Source of the DNA: an uncultured Dokdonella sp.
GTDB taxonomy: Bacteria > Pseudomonadota > Gammaproteobacteria > Xanthomonadales > Rhodanobacteraceae
Direction: 5' to 3'
Assembly: GCA_934526015.1 (NCBI GenBank)
Contig: CAKSZY010000007.1
Span: forward strand, 37,309-101,308
DNA: 64,000 nucleotides
This document shows, piece after piece, positions 52,687 to 61,146 of this stretch (positions within the stretch are counted from its first letter, which is position 1; each line of letters opens with the position of its first letter). The position numbers were made by a program, and so were the translations under genes. The notes beneath the pieces were generated by a model. It had not been told where the DNA came from. It did not search any database and saw only the letters and a list, made by a program, of their open reading frames with translations.

Positions 52687-54393
52687 TCAATACCCCGCCG
52701 CCTGCCCGTCCTTGCGCCCTTCGGAGGCGCCGGCGTACACGCCGGTCTTCGCATCGAAACCGATCGCCTGGTAGCCGCCGAAGCTGCCGTCGGCGTAGCG
52801 TACGCGATGGCCCTTGCGCATCAGCGCGCGCACGGTGGCGTAGTCGAAGCCGGTCTCGAGTTCGACGGTGCCGCCGTCGGTCATCGGCGTGGCCTGGCCT
52901 TCCGGCGAGGTCGAGCCGTCGTGCTGGATGCGCGGGGCGTCGCCGGCTTCCTGCAGGTTCATGCCGAAGTCGATCAGGTTGATGACGATCGCGGCATGGC
53001 CCTGCGGCTGGGTGTCGCCGCCCATCACGCCGAAGCTGAGCCAGGGCTTGCCGTCCCTGGTGATGAAGGCCGGGATGATGGTGTGGAACGGGCGCTTGCC
53101 GGGCGCGTAGCTGTTGGCGTGGCCTTCCTTCAGCACGAACATCTCGCCGCGGTCCTGCAGGATGAAGCCGAGCCCCTGCGGCGCCACGCCGGAGCCCATG
53201 CCGCGGTAGTTGGACTGGATCAGCGAAACCATGTTGCCGAAGCGGTCGGCGGTGGTCAGGTAGATGGTGTCGCCCTGGGTCGTGAACTCGCCCGGCGCGA
53301 CGCGCGTCGCCGCCTTGTCCATCGAGATCAACTTGCGCCGCTCGGCGGCGTACTCCTTCGAGATCAGGCGTGCGACCGGCGCGCTGGCGAAGTCCGGGTC
53401 GGCATACCAGCGTGCGCGGTCTTCGAAGGCGAGCTTCTTCGCCTCGACGAACAGATGGATGTGCTCGGGACTGCCGAAGCCATACGACTTGAGGTCGTAG
53501 CCTTCGAGGAGGTTGAGCATCTGCAGCGCGGCGATGCCCTGCCCGTTCGGCGGCAGTTCCCAGACCTCGTAGCCGCGATAGTTCGTCGACACCGGCTCGA
53601 CCCATTCGCCGCGATGCGCGGCGAGGTCCTCGTAGGCGAGGAAGCCACCGGCGGCCTGTACGCTGGCGCCGATCGTGCGTGCGATGTCGCCCTTGTAGAA
53701 GGCGTCGCGACCGCCGCGCGCGATCGCATCGAGCGTGCGGGCGAGATTCGCGTTCTTCCAGATCTCGCCCTTGCGCGGCGCGCGGCCGTCGAGGGTGAAC
53801 TGGTCGAGGAAGCCCGGCTGGTCGCGCAGGCGCGGCACGGACCGGTCCCAGTAGTAGGCAATCAGTTCGCTGACCGGAAATCCCTCGCGTGCATAGCCGA
53901 TGGCCGGCGCCAGCAGGTCCTTCATCGGCAGCCTGCCGAAGCGCCCGTGCAGGGCGAACCAGCCGTCGACCGCGCCCGGCGTGCTGACCGGCAGCGGCCC
54001 GTACGGCGGGATCTTCTCGTAGCCGTTGTCGCGGAACCACTGCAGGGTGAGCCCCTTCGGCGAACGGCCCGAGCCGTTGTAGCCATGCAGCTTCTTCGTC
54101 TTCGCATCCCAGACGATCGCGAACAGGTCGCCGCCGATGCCGTTGCCGGTCGGTTCCATGAGTCCCAGCGCGGCGTTCGCCGCGATCGCCGCATCGACCG
54201 CGCTGCCGCCGCGCTTGAGGATGTCGAGACCGACCTGGGTGGCCAGCGGTTGCGAGGTCGCCACCATGCCCTGCGTGGCGAACACTTCCGAGCGCGTGGC
54301 GAAGGCGGCGCCGGTGACCCTATCCGCCGCCGTGGCCGCGATCGGCAGCAGCACCAGCAATCCGTTCAGCACGACGTTCAGCTTGCGTGTCAT
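52687..54393 (-). CDS. ggt: Gamma-glutamyltransferase
   Basis: A 568-residue periplasmic N-terminal nucleophile hydrolase with a signal peptide (LNVVLNGLLVLLPIAATA). The large-subunit motifs are GMVATSQPLATQVGLDIL, AALGLMEPTGNGIGGD and LPVSTPGAVDGWFALH. The probable autocleavage Thr is in QGDTIYLTTADRFGNMVS (about residue 370), and the small-subunit end has GVMGGDTQPQGHAAI. It hydrolyses glutathione and transfers the gamma-glutamyl group. The start at 54393 has GGAGAGG. It is encoded opposite to its neighbours as a single gene. Confidence 0.94.
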   Translation of the reverse strand: MTRKLNVVLNGLLVLLPIAATAADRVTGAAFATRSEVFATQGMVATSQPLATQVGLDILKRGGSAVDAAIAANAALGLMEPTGNGIGGDLFAIVWDAKTKKLHGYNGSGRSPKGLTLQWFRDNGYEKIPPYGPLPVSTPGAVDGWFALHGRFGRLPMKDLLAPAIGYAREGFPVSELIAYYWDRSVPRLRDQPGFLDQFTLDGRAPRKGEIWKNANLARTLDAIARGGRDAFYKGDIARTIGASVQAAGGFLAYEDLAAHRGEWVEPVSTNYRGYEVWELPPNGQGIAALQMLNLLEGYDLKSYGFGSPEHIHLFVEAKKLAFEDRARWYADPDFASAPVARLISKEYAAERRKLISMDKAATRVAPGEFTTQGDTIYLTTADRFGNMVSLIQSNYRGMGSGVAPQGLGFILQDRGEMFVLKEGHANSYAPGKRPFHTIIPAFITRDGKPWLSFGVMGGDTQPQGHAAIVINLIDFGMNLQEAGDAPRIQHDGSTSPEGQATPMTDGGTVELETGFDYATVRALMRKGHRVRYADGSFGGYQAIGFDAKTGVYAGASEGRKDGQAAGY

Positions 54394-54480
54394 CGATCCT
54401 CTCCGGCGGGAACCGTCGACGATCATACGCGCGGCGTTTTCGACGATCATGGGCGCCATGACCACGATCCCGCCTCCCCG

Positions 54481-54798
54481 ATGAGTCCGAGCCTGCGCGA
54501 GCACTGGCGCCACTTCAGCGCACGCCCGGCCGGGCGCCGCTTCCAGATGCGTTGGCGCGCCAACCGCGAGAAGCCGGCCGGACTGGCGCGCAAGCTGCTG
54601 CTGATGGGTCTCGGCAGCCTGCTGCTGCTCGCCGGCACGGCCATGCTGGTGCTGCCGGGCCCGGGCGTACTCGTCATGATCATCGGCGCGGCGCTGATCG
54701 CGCAGGAGTCGCTGTTCGCCGCACGCCTGCTCGACCGCCTCGACCAGTGGCTTGCGCGAATGTTCCAGCGCTGGCGCGCGCGCCGGGCATCGCGCTAG
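54481..54798 (+). CDS. PGPGW-type transmembrane protein
   Basis: A 105-residue protein with two helices (LLLMGLGSLLLLAGTAMLVLP and VLVMIIGAALIAQESLF) around the motif VLPGPGVLVM, the PGPG(W)-type signature of a small uncharacterised inner-membrane family, here lacking the final Trp. A basic N-terminus (REHWRHFSARPAGRRFQMRWR) and basic C-terminus face the cytoplasm. The ATG at 54481 has no clear ribosome site. Its function is unknown. Confidence 0.8.
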   Translation: MSPSLREHWRHFSARPAGRRFQMRWRANREKPAGLARKLLLMGLGSLLLLAGTAMLVLPGPGVLVMIIGAALIAQESLFAARLLDRLDQWLARMFQRWRARRASR

Positions 54799-54843
54799 GA
54801 ACCGGCGCATCGCCGTCCCCGCGCGACCGCATGATCCCGACGC

Positions 54844-55989
54844 TCAACCTTCCCCGCCGAACGACCCCGACCCTTCCCCCTTGCCCGCTATCCACCCCGG
54901 CGCACGCCCGAACAGATCCTCCTGCACGTCCTCGCCGGCGTCCCTGAAATTGGCCAGGCCGACGCCGACGAGGCGGTAGCGCGTCGCCGCCGGCAGGTCG
55001 ACGCGCAGACGCAGGTCGCAGGCGATCGCGGCCAGCGCCGCCGCCGAGGCCGGCGCAGCCGGCAGGGTCTGGCTGCGCGTGAGGATGCGGAAGCCGGCGG
55101 TCTTCAGCTTCAGCACGACGGTATGGCCGACGCGGTCGAGCGTGCGCGTCTGCGCCCACACTTTGCCGGCGAGGCGTTCGATCGTCGCCCCGAGCGCGTC
55201 CAGCTCCAGGTCCTCGGCGAAGGTGTCCTCGGCCGACACCGACTGCGTCGGCCGGTCCGGCGTGACCGCGTGTTCGTCGATGCCGCGGGCCAGCTCGTGG
55301 AGGCGGCGGCCGTAGCGACCGAAGTGTTGTTCGAGTGCCGGCTGTGACCAGCCGCGCAATTCGCCGACCGTGCGGATGCCGAGCGCGCCGAGCTTCGCCT
55401 CCATCACCCGCCCGACACCGGGGATGCGGCCGACCGGCAGCGGCACGAGGAAGTCGAGCACTTCGGCCGGGCGGATCACGAACAGGCCGTCCGGCTTGCG
55501 CCAGTCGGAGGCGATCTTGGCGAGGAACTTGTTCGGCGCGACGCCGGCCGAGGCGGTCAGCGCGGTTTCCGCGCGGATGCGCGCGCGGATCGCCTGCGCG
55601 ATCGCCGTCGCCGAAGCCGGGCCTCCCTTCGGCTCGGTGACGTCGAGATAGGCCTCGTCGAGCGACAGCGGTTCGACGAGATCGGTATGCGCCAGGAAGA
55701 TCGCGCGGACCTGGCGCGAGACGGCGCGGTAGCGCGTGAAGTCGGGCGGCACGAACACCGCGTCGGGACACAGACGCTCGGCACGCAGGGCCGGCATCGC
55801 CGAGCGCACGCCGAAGCGGCGCGCCTCGTACGAGGCCGCGCAAACCACCGACCGCGCCCCGCGCCAGGCGACCACGACCGGCCGGCCGCGCAGGGCCGGG
55901 TCGTCGCGCTGCTCGACCGACGCATAGAACGCGTCCATGTCGACGTGGATGATCTTGCGCACGTGGCACTTGCCCCCGAAGGGGTCCAT
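54844..55989 (-). CDS. dinB: DNA polymerase IV (Y family)
   Basis: A 381-residue translesion polymerase. Metal-binding carboxylates lie in IIHVDMDAFYASVE and in LSLDEAYLDVTE, with YEARRFGVRSAMP and the helix-hairpin-helix IPGVGRVMEAKLGALGI typical of DinB. The little-finger domain covers about 240-360. It copies damaged DNA with low fidelity. The start at 55989 is preferred because GCGAGGTAGC precedes it; ATG 56007 is an alternative. The C-terminus ends EDLFGRAPGWIAGKGEGSGSF and lacks a canonical beta-clamp motif (usually QL(S/D)LF-like), although DVQEDLFG may serve. Confidence 0.94.
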   Translation of the reverse strand: MDPFGGKCHVRKIIHVDMDAFYASVEQRDDPALRGRPVVVAWRGARSVVCAASYEARRFGVRSAMPALRAERLCPDAVFVPPDFTRYRAVSRQVRAIFLAHTDLVEPLSLDEAYLDVTEPKGGPASATAIAQAIRARIRAETALTASAGVAPNKFLAKIASDWRKPDGLFVIRPAEVLDFLVPLPVGRIPGVGRVMEAKLGALGIRTVGELRGWSQPALEQHFGRYGRRLHELARGIDEHAVTPDRPTQSVSAEDTFAEDLELDALGATIERLAGKVWAQTRTLDRVGHTVVLKLKTAGFRILTRSQTLPAAPASAAALAAIACDLRLRVDLPAATRYRLVGVGLANFRDAGEDVQEDLFGRAPGWIAGKGEGSGSFGGEG

Positions 55990-56157
55990 GCTACCTCGCG
56001 TCGACATGCAAGGATGTCTTGCAAAGCCCCGCGCGGGCTGGTTTCATCGCCGGACGCCGGTCGGGGCGGCGCTCGCACCGCAACCCTCGCACACCGGCGT
56101 GATTGACGTTTTGGGGTACTGGGGCGCGCGCTCGTCGCGCGATCGTTTGCGTAGCCG

Positions 56158-58668
56158 GTGTCGAGGCATTCCTTGGGCGGAATCCTGCTCGTCGAGCGTT
56201 CGACCACGCTCAACCATCTGCTGCAGCGCACGCTCGCCGCCGCGGGCCTGCCCGTGCGCAGCGAGATCGGCGGCTATCTCGAAGCCCTCGGCCACCTGCG
56301 CCAGGTCGGCGAAGCGCACTCGCGGCAGCCGCCGTACGCGGTCGCCATCGTCGGTGCGCCGGCGCGCGCGACGCGCGAGTTCGTCGCCCTGCTCGAATAC
56401 CTGCGCGACGCCCCCGAGGCGCCGCCGACCGTGCTCGTCGCCCACGAGGAAACGCCGGAGATCCGTGCCTGGAGCAGCGACTCGCTGCGCGCGCGGTTCC
56501 TGCTGTGGTCGCAGTTCAGCCGCATCCCGGCCAGCGTGCAGGAACTCGCTCCCGACGAGGTCGCCCCGTCCGACGCGCCCGGCGGCGGCGACCGCAGCGA
56601 TCGCCTGCGCGTGCTGTTCGTCGACGATTCGCAGAGCGTGCGCCTGGCCTACGCGCAATCGCTCGAACGCGCCGGCTATCTCGTCGACGTCGCCGGCGAC
56701 ATCGCCGAAGCGCGCGCGCGCGTCGAGGAGAACCGTCCCGACCTTGTCGTCGTCGACTATTTCCTGCCGGACGGCAGCGGCGACGAACTGTGCCGCCAGC
56801 TCGCCGCACTCGATGACCCCCCGGTACTCGCCGTCATCACCGGCAGCTACCGCGAGGACATCATCAAGCGCTGCCTGCAGGCCGGCGCCAGCGAATGCAT
56901 GTTCAAGAACGAGGCGCGCGAGCTGTTCCTTGCCCGCGTCGCCACCCTGGCACGCACGATCGAGATGCGCCGCTCGGCCGAAGCCGGACGCCTGCAGCTC
57001 GACGGCATCCTCGGCTCGGTCGGCGACGGCGTGTTCGGCGTCGACGCCGAGGGCCGCGTGAGCTTCGTCAATCCGACCGGCCTGCGCCTGCTCGGCTACA
57101 CCGACGAGGCCGACCTGATCGGCCTGCTCGCGCATGCCGCGGTCTATCCGAACGAGTCGAGCCGCGCCTCGCGGCTCGCCCGCGCCCATGTCGAAGGCGA
57201 AGGCGTGCGCCATTTCGAGACCATGTTCCGCCGCCGCGACGGCAGCGGCGTGCCGGTCGAGTGCACGGTGTTGCCGCTGGCCGCGCAACGCCACCGGCAT
57301 GGCGCGATCATCGTCTTCCGCGACATCGCCGAGCGGCGCTCGGCCGAACGCCTGCGCTGGGAACTCAACAACGATCCGCTGACCGGCCTGCCGAACGCGC
57401 GCCACCTGCGCCAGCGCCTGATCCAGGAAATCACCCGCCTGCGCGAGCGCGGCGGCTACTCGGCCCTGCTGCACATCGAGGTGGCCGGCGACGACGATGC
57501 CGGCTCGCCGCGCGGCGACGAGCGCCTGCGCACGATCGCGCACACGCTGACGCGCCGCCTGCGCGAGGGCGATGTGCTCGCGCGCGGCGACGGCGACGTC
57601 TTCCAGCTCGTGCTGAGCGGCGTGCAGGTCGACAACATCGATGTGCTCGCACGCAGCTTCCGCGACCTCCTGCAGGGGCGCACCTACTCCGTCGGCGAAG
57701 CCGAACACGTGATCCAGGTGAAGGTCGGCGCGGTGCTGCTGAGTCCGCGCACGGTCAGTGCCGACGAGGCCATCGAGCAGGCGCATGCCGCGCTGGTGCC
57801 GGCGGCCGGAAGCGAGTCCGCACAGGCCTCCGATGCGCCCGCTGCGGCACCCTCGCCGTCGAGCGAGCGCCTGCGCATCGCCCTCGAGCAGGCCCGCTTC
57901 GTCATTCTCGCGCAACCCTTGCTGCCGATCGGCGGCGAGGTCGGCGCGCAGGCCGGCTGGCAACCGCTCGGCGGCGACGAGCCGCGCCTGTACGCGGTGC
58001 GCATCCGCATGGTCGGCAAGGATGGCCAGTTGATCCTGCCGCGCGCCTTCGTGCCGCTGGCCGAACGCGTCGGCATGATCCAGCGCATCGACCTGTGGAT
58101 CGTGCACGGCCTGCTCGCCACCCTGGCCAGCGAACGCGGTCGCGCCACGCCGGTCGGCCTGGTGACGCGGCTGTCGCCGGCCACGGTGGCCGACCCGGAC
58201 ACCCTGGCGGCGATCGAACAGGCCATCGTCGACGCCGCGGTGCCGGCCAGCCAGCTCGTCTTCGAGATGGTCGACAGCGGCGAGCTGGCCCACCTTCCGG
58301 CCGCGCGCCGCTTCATCGCGCGCCTGCAGGCGATCGGCTGCCGCTTCGTCCTGCGCGGCTCCAGCCACGGCCAGGGTTCGCTGCCGTTCCTCAGCGCGCA
58401 GCGCCTGCCGGGCGACTTCGTCCGCCTCGAACGCAGCCTCGTCCAGCGCATCGTCGGCGACCCGCGCGAGCGGCGCCGCATCGCCTCGATCACCGACCTC
58501 GCGCAGTCGCTCGACATGCGCGTGATCGCCGGCGGCGTCGACGATGCCGGCACCCTTGAAGCCCTCGCCGAATCCGGCGTCGACTTTGCCCAGGGCGATC
58601 ACGTCGGCGAGGCACGCCTGCTCAAGCGCGTGGATTTCGCTGCCTTGCATCTGCAGGGGCCAGGGTGA
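56158..58668 (+). CDS. Receiver-PAS-GGDEF-EAL regulator with degenerate catalytic motifs
   Basis: An 836-residue signalling protein. Residues about 150-270 are a receiver domain (VLFVDDSQSVRLAYA, phospho-Asp in VVVDYFLPDG). A PAS domain follows (GVFGVDAEGRVSFVN), then a GGDEF domain in which the signature is LARGDGDVFQL instead of RxGGDEF, and an EAL domain (VILAQPLLPIGG, VFEMVDSGEL) with no EAL or EVL at the expected place. It therefore resembles degenerate c-di-GMP-binding or scaffold proteins (TsaA/FimX-like) and is probably not an active cyclase or phosphodiesterase. The first 145 residues form a second receiver-like pseudo-domain. The GTG start at 56158 has no strong site. The TGA stop lies in junction element D. 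Confidence 0.85.
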   Translation: MSRHSLGGILLVERSTTLNHLLQRTLAAAGLPVRSEIGGYLEALGHLRQVGEAHSRQPPYAVAIVGAPARATREFVALLEYLRDAPEAPPTVLVAHEETPEIRAWSSDSLRARFLLWSQFSRIPASVQELAPDEVAPSDAPGGGDRSDRLRVLFVDDSQSVRLAYAQSLERAGYLVDVAGDIAEARARVEENRPDLVVVDYFLPDGSGDELCRQLAALDDPPVLAVITGSYREDIIKRCLQAGASECMFKNEARELFLARVATLARTIEMRRSAEAGRLQLDGILGSVGDGVFGVDAEGRVSFVNPTGLRLLGYTDEADLIGLLAHAAVYPNESSRASRLARAHVEGEGVRHFETMFRRRDGSGVPVECTVLPLAAQRHRHGAIIVFRDIAERRSAERLRWELNNDPLTGLPNARHLRQRLIQEITRLRERGGYSALLHIEVAGDDDAGSPRGDERLRTIAHTLTRRLREGDVLARGDGDVFQLVLSGVQVDNIDVLARSFRDLLQGRTYSVGEAEHVIQVKVGAVLLSPRTVSADEAIEQAHAALVPAAGSESAQASDAPAAAPSPSSERLRIALEQARFVILAQPLLPIGGEVGAQAGWQPLGGDEPRLYAVRIRMVGKDGQLILPRAFVPLAERVGMIQRIDLWIVHGLLATLASERGRATPVGLVTRLSPATVADPDTLAAIEQAIVDAAVPASQLVFEMVDSGELAHLPAARRFIARLQAIGCRFVLRGSSHGQGSLPFLSAQRLPGDFVRLERSLVQRIVGDPRERRRIASITDLAQSLDMRVIAGGVDDAGTLEALAESGVDFAQGDHVGEARLLKRVDFAALHLQGPG

Positions 58669-58877
58669 GGGGTGAGGGGCGAGGGGCTAGGGACTAGGGA
58701 CTAGGGACTAGGGGTGAGGGGCGAGGGGCGAGGGCGCGAAAATCGACGATTGGTGCGAACAGGTAACGCCACTACAAGAAGCGGCTGTACAACGTTTCCG
58801 TCCGCGACGACATCCGGTTGTCGCGCCTTGGTCCCTGGCCCCTAGTCCCTAGCCCCTAGTCCCTAGCCCCTCCCCCA
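58665..58877. repeat. Junction element D between GGDEF-EAL gene and trpE
   Basis: The G arm is about 58666-58735 (GGGTGAGGGGCGAGGGGCTA and GGGACTA units) and the C arm is 58826-58877 (GGTCCCTGGCCCCTAGTCC, then CCCCTAGTCCCTAGC). The centre of about 90 bases shares GAGGGCGCGAAAATCG and GTTGTCGCGCC edges with element A. The upstream stop TGA (58666-58668) lies in the G arm; the trpE ATG at 58878 follows the C arm immediately. Confidence 0.9.
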
Positions 58878-60350
58878 ATGACCCCCCACGAATTCGCCGC
58901 ACTCGCCGCCCAGGGCTACAACCGCATCCCGGTCGTGCGCGAGGTGCTTTCCGACCTCGACACGCCGTTGTCGGTGTACCTCAAGCTCGCCGATGGCCCG
59001 TATGCCTACCTGTTCGAATCGGTCGAGGGCGGCGAGCGCTGGGGTCGGCATTCGATCATCGGCCTGCCGTGCCGGCGCGTGTACTCGCTGCGCGGGAACA
59101 CGCTGACCGTCGAGGATCATGGCGAAGCGGTGGAGACGCGCGAACTCGACGACCCGCTCGCCGCGATCGAGGCCCTGCGCGCGCAGTACCGCGTGCCGGC
59201 GCTGCCCGGCATGCCGGCCTTTTCCGGCGGCCTGGTCGGTTACTTCGGCTTCGAGACGATCGGCTGGATCGAACCGCGCTTCGCCATGGACGACAAGCCC
59301 GACCCGCTCGGCACGCCCGACGCGGTGCTGATGCTGAGCGAGGAAGTCGCGGTGTTCGACAACCTCAAGGGTCGCCTGTACCTGATCGTGCATGCCGATC
59401 CCGCGCAACCGCAGGCGTTCGCGCGCGCGCACCGGCGCCTCGACGAACTCGCCTTCCGCCTGCGCCATGCCGGCTCGAGCTATCCGGAAACGCTCGACCC
59501 GAAACCGCTCGACGAAGCCGACTTCGTTTCCGGCTTCACCCGCGAAGGCTTCGAGGACGCGGTGCGCCGCGCGCAGGAATACATCCGCGCCGGCGACGTC
59601 TTCCAGGTGGTGCTCTCGCAACGCCTCAGCGTGCCGTTCCGCGCACGCCCGGTCGACGTCTACCGTGCGCTGCGCGCGCTCAACCCGTCGCCCTACATGT
59701 ACTTCATCGACCTCGGCGGCACGCAGATCGTCGGCTCGTCGCCGGAGATCCTCGTGCGCCGGCAACACGGCCGCGTCGTGCTGCGACCGATCGCCGGCAC
59801 GCGCCCGCGCGGCGCCACGCCGGCGGAAGACGCCGCGCTCGAAGCCGAACTGCTGGCCGACCCGAAGGAACGCGCCGAGCACCTCATGCTGATCGACCTC
59901 GGCCGCAACGACGTCGGCCGCGTCAGCACCACCGGCAGCGTGCGCCTCAGCGAGAGCTTCCTCGTCGAGCGCTATTCGCACGTCATGCACATCGTCAGCC
60001 AGGTCGAGGGCGAACTCGCGCCGGGCCTTTCCTGCACCGACGTGCTGCGCGCGACCTTCCCCGCCGGCACGGTCAGCGGCGCACCGAAGATCCGCGCGCT
60101 GGAAATCATCCGCGAACTCGAACCGGTCAAACGCAACATCTATGCCGGCGCGATCGGCTACATCGGCTGGAACGGCGACACCGACACCGCCATCGCCATC
60201 CGCACCGCGGTCATCCAGGACGGCCGCCTGCACGTGCAGGCCGGCGCCGGCATCGTCTTCGACTCCGACCCGGCGAAGGAGTGGGAGGAAACCATGAACA
60301 AGGGCCGCGCGCTGTTTCGCGCGGTGGCGCGGGCGGCGGCGGGGTTGTGA
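58878..60350 (+). CDS. trpE: Anthranilate synthase component I
   Basis: A 490-residue chorismate-using enzyme. The N-terminal Trp-binding region begins YNRIPVVREVLSDLDTPLSVYLKL (LLES-like feature in PYAYLFESVEGGERWG). The chorismate-binding C-terminal half has FQVVLSQRLSVPF, IVGSSPEILVRR, PIAGTRPRGAT, HLMLIDLGRNDVGRV, FPAGTVSGAPKIRALEII and QAGAGIVFDSDPAKEWEET. It makes anthranilate with TrpG, which is not within the window. The ATG at 58878 follows the C-rich arm with no Shine-Dalgarno; no leader peptide or attenuator is visible. Confidence 0.96.
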   Translation: MTPHEFAALAAQGYNRIPVVREVLSDLDTPLSVYLKLADGPYAYLFESVEGGERWGRHSIIGLPCRRVYSLRGNTLTVEDHGEAVETRELDDPLAAIEALRAQYRVPALPGMPAFSGGLVGYFGFETIGWIEPRFAMDDKPDPLGTPDAVLMLSEEVAVFDNLKGRLYLIVHADPAQPQAFARAHRRLDELAFRLRHAGSSYPETLDPKPLDEADFVSGFTREGFEDAVRRAQEYIRAGDVFQVVLSQRLSVPFRARPVDVYRALRALNPSPYMYFIDLGGTQIVGSSPEILVRRQHGRVVLRPIAGTRPRGATPAEDAALEAELLADPKERAEHLMLIDLGRNDVGRVSTTGSVRLSESFLVERYSHVMHIVSQVEGELAPGLSCTDVLRATFPAGTVSGAPKIRALEIIRELEPVKRNIYAGAIGYIGWNGDTDTAIAIRTAVIQDGRLHVQAGAGIVFDSDPAKEWEETMNKGRALFRAVARAAAGL

Positions 60351-60371
60351 GGCAAGAACGCGGAATCAGCG

Positions 60372-60842
60372 TCATGCGGCGGCGGGCGCGGGATCGCCAG
60401 CAAGTTCTGCAAGGTCACCCCTGTCCCCCATCAGGAACACGACGGATCCGGTCAGCGCGTCATGCAGGAAAGCCTCACTCTTTCGCGCGCGTGCATTGAA
60501 TTCTTCCGGTGAATACAACACCGCATTGACCTCGCGCTGCAACGCCTGCTGCGCCGGGTGCAGCGCCTGCACCCGGTCCGCGAAGCAGGCCGTGCCGGCC
60601 ACCAGCAGGTCGATGTCGCTGCCCGCCGACTGCATCCCGCGTTCCACCGAGCCGAAAATCAAGGCGGCCCGGATTCGTCCCGCCCGCGGCGCCAGCGCCT
60701 CGCGCAACATCGCCGCCGCGCCGTGGGTCTTGCGGAAGGTCACGGCCAGCTCATCGTACAGCGGGCAGGCCCGATTGGCCTGATAGCGCACCTGGTTGGC
60801 CGGTTCGCTGCACAGGAGCAGGCCGGGCCCGGAGCTTGTCAA
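60372..60842 (-). pseudogene. 5'-truncated nucleotidyltransferase (HTH-NTase type)
   Basis: A 156-residue open frame from a TTG. The core (VRYQANRACPLYDELAVTFRKTHG, ALIFGSVERGMQSAGSDIDLLV) matches the nucleotidyltransferase part of HTH-nucleotidyltransferase proteins, with GSxxxG and SDIDLLV active-site motifs intact. The expected N-terminal winged-helix domain of about 60 residues is missing: sequence before QVRYQAN (TSSGPGLLLCSEPAN) does not match the family. The frame ends at an apparent junction with unrelated sequence (about 60840-60960) that looks like mobile-element boundary. Either an insertion or deletion removed the 5' end. It could still be expressed from an upstream start. Confidence 0.6.
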
Positions 60843-61146
60843 CGATACCAGCCACTGGCGTCATCGAGAACGAGGGTAATAAAGGTGTCCGAAAACCGAA
60901 ACCGGGTTCAGGCTCAATTCCCTGGTTTCCAGCGGAAGTGAATCTGACCCTGTTTCTCCGTCAGAAAGATGTCAGGAAAACTCGCCCGCCTTCGTATGGG
61001 CCAAGGCAACGGAACCATCCGCGGGACGATCAGGCGGATGCGAGGTTGCGGGGAGCGGAGTCCCGTGCAGCAGGCCCGGAGCCGGGTTGGCGCAATCCGC
61101 CCATGGGAGCGGCAACGTGGCAGCGACGCCACATGCATTGGAGAAC
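60843..61146. other. Gene-free stretch before the RHS protein, possible element remnant
   Basis: About 300 bases with no gene I can support. The left half is lower in GC and contains GTAATAAAGGTGTCCG, AAACCGGGTTCAGG and AGTGAATCTGACCCTG, sequences of a kind found at borders of REP-transposase or IS insertions in other proteobacteria (from memory). The right half returns to normal composition and carries the RHS gene leader. No transposase is present. Confidence 0.5.

Noticed and set aside
56044..58650. Long minus-strand open frame (868 codons) opposite the GGDEF-EAL gene
   Set aside because: Mirror of the real gene's codon pattern; the plus strand has receiver, PAS and other recognisable domains.
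58878..60350. trp operon attenuator before trpE
   Set aside because: The 213 bases before trpE are the repeat element; no leader peptide with tandem Trp codons or terminator-antiterminator pair is present.
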